NCBI GenBank assembly: GCA_028693055.1
Contig: JAQUWD010000011.1
Span: forward strand, 1-64,000
Direction: 5' to 3'
DNA from: Eubacteriales bacterium
GTDB lineage: Bacteria > Bacillota > Clostridia > Christensenellales > Aristaeellaceae
Length of the DNA stretch: 64,000 nucleotides
The position numbers were made by a program, and so were the translations under genes. The notes beneath the pieces are model-generated. The model saw only the letters and a list, made by a program, of their open reading frames with translations. It searched no databases and was not told the DNA's origin. How positions within the stretch are numbered: position 1 is the stretch's first letter; each line of letters begins with the position of its first letter. Shown here piece by piece: positions 63,584-64,000 of the stretch.

Positions 63584-64000
63584 AGGAAGCTCTGCTGACC
63601 AGCGAAGGCTTTGGCGTGGGAAGTACTGTGTTTAAAGACGCTCAATTAATGATCGTACGGGGGAAAATTGGTCGGAAGAGAATTGCACTGGCTGTCAAAG
63701 GAGGGCATAACGGCGTATCCCATAACCATAACGACGTCGGAGGAATCATTGTTGACATTGACGGACAGCAGCTGTTATGCGATCTTGGCAGCGCTTCATA
63801 TACCCGTGATTATTTTTCAGATAAACGCTATACATACATCAATTGCTCTTCGCTAGGGCATAGTGTGCCTATTGTCGATGGGCATGAACAGCAGGCAGGG
63901 ATTAATTTTGCAGCAAAAAATGTAGCGTTTCAAAAGGAGAAGGATCGTTGCGTGCAGCAAATGGATATCTCTGGCGCATACGGTTTAGAATCGCTGATAT
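63584..64000 (+). pseudogene. Headless heparinase II/III-like lyase fragment (runs off window)
   Basis: Open in the permease frame after the TAG to the window end. It matches the C-terminal beta-sandwich domain of heparinase II/III-family polysaccharide lyases (KGGHNGVSHNHNDVGGIIV, LCDLGSASYTRDYF, SLGHSVPIVDGHEQ). The N-terminal (alpha/alpha) toroid and any start codon are missing. The intact enzyme would cleave uronate-containing polysaccharides, consistent with the neighbouring uptake genes. Confidence 0.75.

Overview
This 64 kb window looks like a chromosomal segment of an anaerobic, probably endospore-capable member of the Bacillota (class Clostridia). The support is a clear spo0A, whiA with a Crh-like HPr, canonical sigma-A promoters (TTGACA-17-TATGAT), Gram-positive ribosome binding sites, Bacillus-type parS sites, and several sugar ABC systems of the kind common in gut Clostridia. 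A lineage below class cannot be assigned from the sequence alone. Most of the window is moderately GC-rich; about 5.1-7.8 kb is conspicuously AT-rich and looks acquired.

Layout. 0-4.8 kb: tail of an unrecognised protein, a GntR/UTRA regulator, a NYN-LOTUS RNase-like protein and glutamine-dependent NAD synthetase, all on +. 4.8-7.8 kb: a hairpin-rich gap, a gene remnant, a TPR-HEPN (LA2681-like) protein, a broken SEC-C gene and a DUF3892 protein. 8-11.4 kb: a YtrA-type GntR-ABC exporter operon with a palindromic operator. 11.4-11.8 kb: a non-coding transposon-like element with perfect terminal repeats and a 12-bp target duplication. 12-13.2 kb: diaminopimelate decarboxylase-like gene. 13.4-19 kb: an IclR-controlled sugar uptake and glycosidase locus in which two genes are cut by deletions. 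19.2-27.3 kb: O-acetylhomoserine sulfhydrylase, a 1788-residue secreted protein made of 32-residue repeats, and an SNF-type transporter.

27.4-30.1 kb holds dnaN, crh and whiA. The gap directly upstream of dnaN has the anatomy of a replication origin: a DnaA-box-like 9-mer, a G cluster, 3'-GAT-5' DnaA-trio repeats and further DnaA-box-like sites. dnaA itself is not in the window. Three parS-like sites 22 kb away (50.6-50.7 kb) fit an origin-proximal position. 30.2-35.3 kb is a nucleoside-type (BMP/NupOPQ) uptake operon. Then come a phosphoesterase, tRNA-Ala(GGC), an exported protein ending in a cold-shock domain, a clostripain-type protease, an operon of an E2-like acyltransferase with HisH/HisF paralogues, a CsoR-copA-copZ copper operon, a lipoprotein with five peptidoglycan-binding repeats, addA, glycogen phosphorylase, two metallo-beta-lactamase-fold proteins, spo0A, rapZ and murB. 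The right end is a second polysaccharide-uptake locus (solute-binding protein, membrane AraC regulator, LplB-type permease) whose permease is fused to a headless heparinase II/III gene.

Most noteworthy: the dnaN-linked oriC candidate without dnaA, the signal-peptide plus cold-shock-domain fusion, the giant alternating-repeat protein, the transposon-like element with its recoverable pre-insertion hairpin, and three deletion junctions that all fall in carbohydrate loci and need read-level checking.
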